Assembly (NCBI GenBank): GCA_021799405.1
Contig: JAJZAL010000120.1
Span: 1-15,207, forward strand
Origin: Acidobacteriota bacterium
GTDB taxonomy: Bacteria > Acidobacteriota > Terriglobia > Terriglobales > Acidobacteriaceae
Direction of reading: 5' to 3'
Length of the DNA stretch: 15,207 bases
Below the pieces are notes generated by a model. That model ran no database searches and had not been told where the DNA came from. It saw only the letters and a list, made by a program, of their open reading frames with translations. Positions 13,353-15,207 of this stretch are shown piece after piece. Both the position numbers and the translations under genes were made by a program. The first letter of the stretch is position 1, and each line of letters opens with the position of its first letter.

Positions 13353-13916
13353 TCAGTGCGCGGGATGCGGCTTGGCGGCCATCTTCCCGCGCAGGCGTTT
13401 TTCGTCCGCATCGCTCCAGTATTTGGCCCTGAGCTGGATGAAGACCGAGGAATAGGGAATGGTCATGTTGGTTTTCAGGACCAGCACCTTGAAGCTTTTG
13501 CCGGTTTCGCCGATGTCGGCGATGACTTTGTCGTGGAGCTCAGTCTCCAGGTGGTAGCCACGGAGAAGCGCGCCGATTTGTTGCCGGTAGGCTGAGGCTC
13601 CAGGGACATCCTGGTCGGGAACAAAGGGCAATTCGGCATCCATGAAGATGTAGGGGCGGACATGAATGGAGCGGTTGACCGTGCTCAAAACATAGCGAAC
13701 TACGTCGATCTGATTAGCGTTTGTCTCGATCGTCTCGATCCCCGGAGAAACCTGAAGCGGGTAAGCGGAATCGACGATGAGAATCCAGTTGCGGTGGCCC
13801 AGCAAGGGCAACTCAGCGGCGACCCTGGCCTTCCAGCCGGAGGGCGCGGGAGCCGGGGCAGCATACATCAATGTCGACGCGAACAAAAGACTGAGGACGG
13901 CGAGAGCTTTGCGCAT
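13353..13916 (-). CDS. exported RbsD/FucU-fold protein (possible sugar mutarotase-like)
   Basis: From the ATG at 13916 the product has 187 aa. A signal peptide (about 1-20, MRKALAVLSLLFASTLMYAA) is followed by a short Pro/Ala linker. The block LPLLGHRNWILIVDSAYPLQ (about 37-55) resembles the LGHxxxIxIxDAxxP start of RbsD/FucU sugar mutarotases, keeping the His (H41) and Asp (D49). The late block TIPYSSVFIQL (about 152-162) resembles their PYANVIL segment. RbsD and FucU interconvert anomers of ribose and fucose and are normally cytoplasmic decamers, so an exported, longer version is unusual. A middle insert, HVRPYIFMDAELPFVPDQD (about 85-103), is not one I know from them. The start at 13916 is chosen for the signal peptide and an upstream GGGGG; upstream starts at 13934 or 14066 are less likely. 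The function is inferred from weak motif similarity only. Confidence 0.75.
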   Translation of the reverse strand: MRKALAVLSLLFASTLMYAAPAPAPSGWKARVAAELPLLGHRNWILIVDSAYPLQVSPGIETIETNANQIDVVRYVLSTVNRSIHVRPYIFMDAELPFVPDQDVPGASAYRQQIGALLRGYHLETELHDKVIADIGETGKSFKVLVLKTNMTIPYSSVFIQLRAKYWSDADEKRLRGKMAAKPHPAH

Positions 13917-14038
13917 CAGAAGGCGATCCCCCATGGAGAAATCTGTGAAGCGAGCGGCAAACCATCGGTCCACGCCTGCCCACGCGGAACATTCGCCGGG
14001 CCTGCCGCGAGTCGGCGAGCGCCGCAAATGTCTGGAGC

Positions 14039-14044
14039 AGTATA
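14039..14044 (-). promoter_or_regulatory. possible -10 box for the RbsD/FucU-like gene
   Basis: TATACT on the minus strand lies in the 159-bp gap downstream of ilvA, about 120 nt before the ATG at 13916. I find no good -35 partner, so the call is tentative. Confidence 0.3.
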
Positions 14045-14075
14045 ACCGGTGGCGAAAGGCGCGCACAGGCGGTTT

Positions 14076-15207
14076 CTACTGGATCCGCTCAAAACGGAAA
14101 CCGGCCTCGCGCAGGGCATGGCTGATGGCGGTGATGTGCGCGGCGCCGCGCGTTTCGAGGGTGACGTCGATGACGGTCTCTCCCAGGCTCACGCCATAGT
14201 AGGCGCGGTTGTGAACCGTTTCGACAATGTTGGCGCGCTCGCGGGCCAGAATCTGCGTGAGCGCGTGCAGTGCTCCGGGGCGATCCTGCAGGTAGACGCG
14301 GATGCGCAGCAGGCGACCGTCTTTGACCAGGCCGCGCTCAATGATTTTGGCCAGCAGCGTGACGTCGATGTTGCCGCCGCAGACCAGCACCACGGTGCGG
14401 CGATGGCGCAGATTGGTTTTGGATTGGACTACGGCGGCCAGGGCAGCAGCGCCGGCGCCCTCGGCCAGAGTCTTCTCGTGCTCCAGCAGCATGAGGATGG
14501 CGCTGGCGATCTCCTCGTCGTCGACGGTCACGATTTCGTCCACGTAGCGCGTCACTAGAGGTAACGTCAGGTCGCCGGCGCGGCGCACGGCGATACCGTC
14601 AGCAATGGTGGCCTCAGGCGCGAGGGTGACGGGAGCGCCAGCCTCGCGGGCGCGCAGCATGGAGGGCAGCTTTTCCGCTTCGACACCGATGACGCGGATT
14701 TTCGGATTCGACTCTTTGAGGGCGCAGGCCACGCCGCCGATCAGTCCGCCGCCGCCGATGGGGACAACCACGGCCTCGATGTCAGGCACCTGTTCGAGCA
14801 GCTCAAGGCCGATGGTGCCCTGTCCCGAGATAACGTCAGGATCATCGAAGGGATGAATAAAGGTGCGGCCCTCTTCGGCGCAGCGGCGCATGGCTTCGTC
14901 GCAGGCTTCGTCGTAGCTGGCCCCGTGAAGGATGACCTCGGCGCCGTAAGAACGGGTGGAGGCGACTTTAACCAGCGGCGTGGCCAGGGGCATGACGATC
15001 TGGGCGCGGATGCCCTGCGCGGTGGCGTGAAAGGCGACGCCCTGGGCATGGTTGCCTGCGCTGGCCGCAATCACGCCGCGCTCGCGCTCCGCTTCGCTGA
15101 GAGTCAACAGTTTGTTGAGCGCGCCGCGTTCCTTGAAGGAACCGGTGCGCTGCAGGTTCTCAAGCTTGAGGTAGAGCGGCAGGCCGGTTAGCTCTGAGAG
15201 GTAATGC
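14076..15207 (-). CDS. ilvA: threonine ammonia-lyase (threonine dehydratase) with C-terminal ACT domain, 5' end missing
   Basis: This PLP enzyme deaminates L-threonine to 2-oxobutanoate and ammonia, the entry step to isoleucine or to threonine breakdown. The 376 visible residues begin [20 protein letters not shown]. The cofactor lysine is in [11 protein letters not shown] (residue 25 of the visible part). [14 protein letters not shown] binds the substrate, and [12 protein letters not shown] holds the cofactor phosphate. CGGNID is also present. The last 75 or so residues ([20 protein letters not shown] onward) form one ACT-type regulatory domain. A single ACT domain and an expected total near 410 aa match the medium form of the family, rather than the long two-domain E. 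coli IlvA or the short TdcB. About 35-40 N-terminal residues lie beyond the right edge. The symbol ilvA is by family; tdcB-like naming would be equally defensible. Confidence 0.93.
   Translation of the reverse strand, partial: HYLSELTGLPLYLKLENLQRTGSFKERGALNKLLTLSEAERERGVIAASAGNHAQGVAFHATAQGIRAQIVMPLATPLVKVASTRSYGAEVILHGASYDEACDEAMRRCAEEGRTFIHPFDDPDVISGQGTIGLELLEQVPDIEAVVVPIGGGGLIGGVACALKESNPKIRVIGVEAEKLPSMLRAREAGAPVTLAPEATIADGIAVRRAGDLTLPLVTRYVDEIVTVDDEEIASAILMLLEHEKTLAEGAGAAALAAVVQSKTNLRHRRTVVLVCGGNIDVTLLAKIIERGLVKDGRLLRIRVYLQDRPGALHALTQILARERANIVETVHNRAYYGVSLGETVIDVTLETRGAAHITAISHALREAGFRFERIQ

Noticed and set aside
1..15207. Mobile elements, CRISPR arrays, phage genes, toxin-antitoxin or defence systems
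   Set aside because: No transposase, integrase, regularly spaced repeats or target-site duplications were found. All sizeable genes belong to familiar housekeeping or sugar-use families, so I do not claim a new system here.

Overview
This 15.2 kb window reads as an ordinary stretch of bacterial chromosome. It is GC-rich and densely coded on both strands. The gene content suggests a soil-type heterotroph such as a member of the Acidobacteriota (Terriglobia/Acidobacteriaceae): a Bacillus-type succinate dehydrogenase, large secreted glycoside hydrolases, RhaT, and an exported RbsD/FucU-like protein. That taxonomic placement is inferred from protein style and was not tested. I see no transposase, integrase, phage gene, CRISPR array, toxin-antitoxin pair or defence locus, and no wholly new system.

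Layout. (1) 1-1454, minus: succinate dehydrogenase sdhC and the start of sdhA, with a good promoter at 1537-1566. The operon runs off the left edge. (2) 1613-2236, minus: an RdgB/HAM1 nucleotide-pool pyrophosphatase. (3) 2459-7037, plus: a secreted GH78 alpha-L-rhamnosidase followed by the L-rhamnose:H+ symporter RhaT, a release-and-uptake pair for rhamnose. (4) 7063-7136: two adjacent hairpins, one a 52-bp near-perfect palindrome, between convergent genes. (5) 7161-9845, minus: a secreted GH3 glycosidase with an inserted PA14 domain. (6) 10036-10668, minus: a HAD-family phosphatase-like protein, divergent from (7) 10783-11970, plus: a class I/II aminotransferase. (8) 12047-12679, minus: a glyoxalase-II-like metallo-beta-lactamase-fold hydrolase. 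(9) 12805-13250, minus: tRNA-Leu(GAG) followed by secG. (10) 13353-13916, minus: an exported RbsD/FucU-like protein. (11) 14076 to the right edge, minus: threonine ammonia-lyase with a C-terminal ACT domain, 5' end missing.

How the parts fit. The centre of the window is a plant or microbial polysaccharide scavenging island. The GH78 enzyme would release L-rhamnose outside the cytoplasm, RhaT would import it, and the GH3 enzyme would trim other terminal sugars. No rhamnose isomerase, kinase or aldolase is in view, so catabolism must be encoded elsewhere. The two glycosidase promoters share an inverted repeat with half-sites of the type GCTTT(G)AC / GT(T)AAAGC, and a related GCTAAAGC lies ahead of rhaT. 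This is the most interesting regulatory lead. Other points worth a look are the missing acid/base motif and the Pro/Gly-rich insertion in the GH3 enzyme, the extra N-terminal domain of the GH78 enzyme, the exported mutarotase-fold protein, two genes whose starts look leaderless, and the tRNA-Leu(GAG)/secG linkage.
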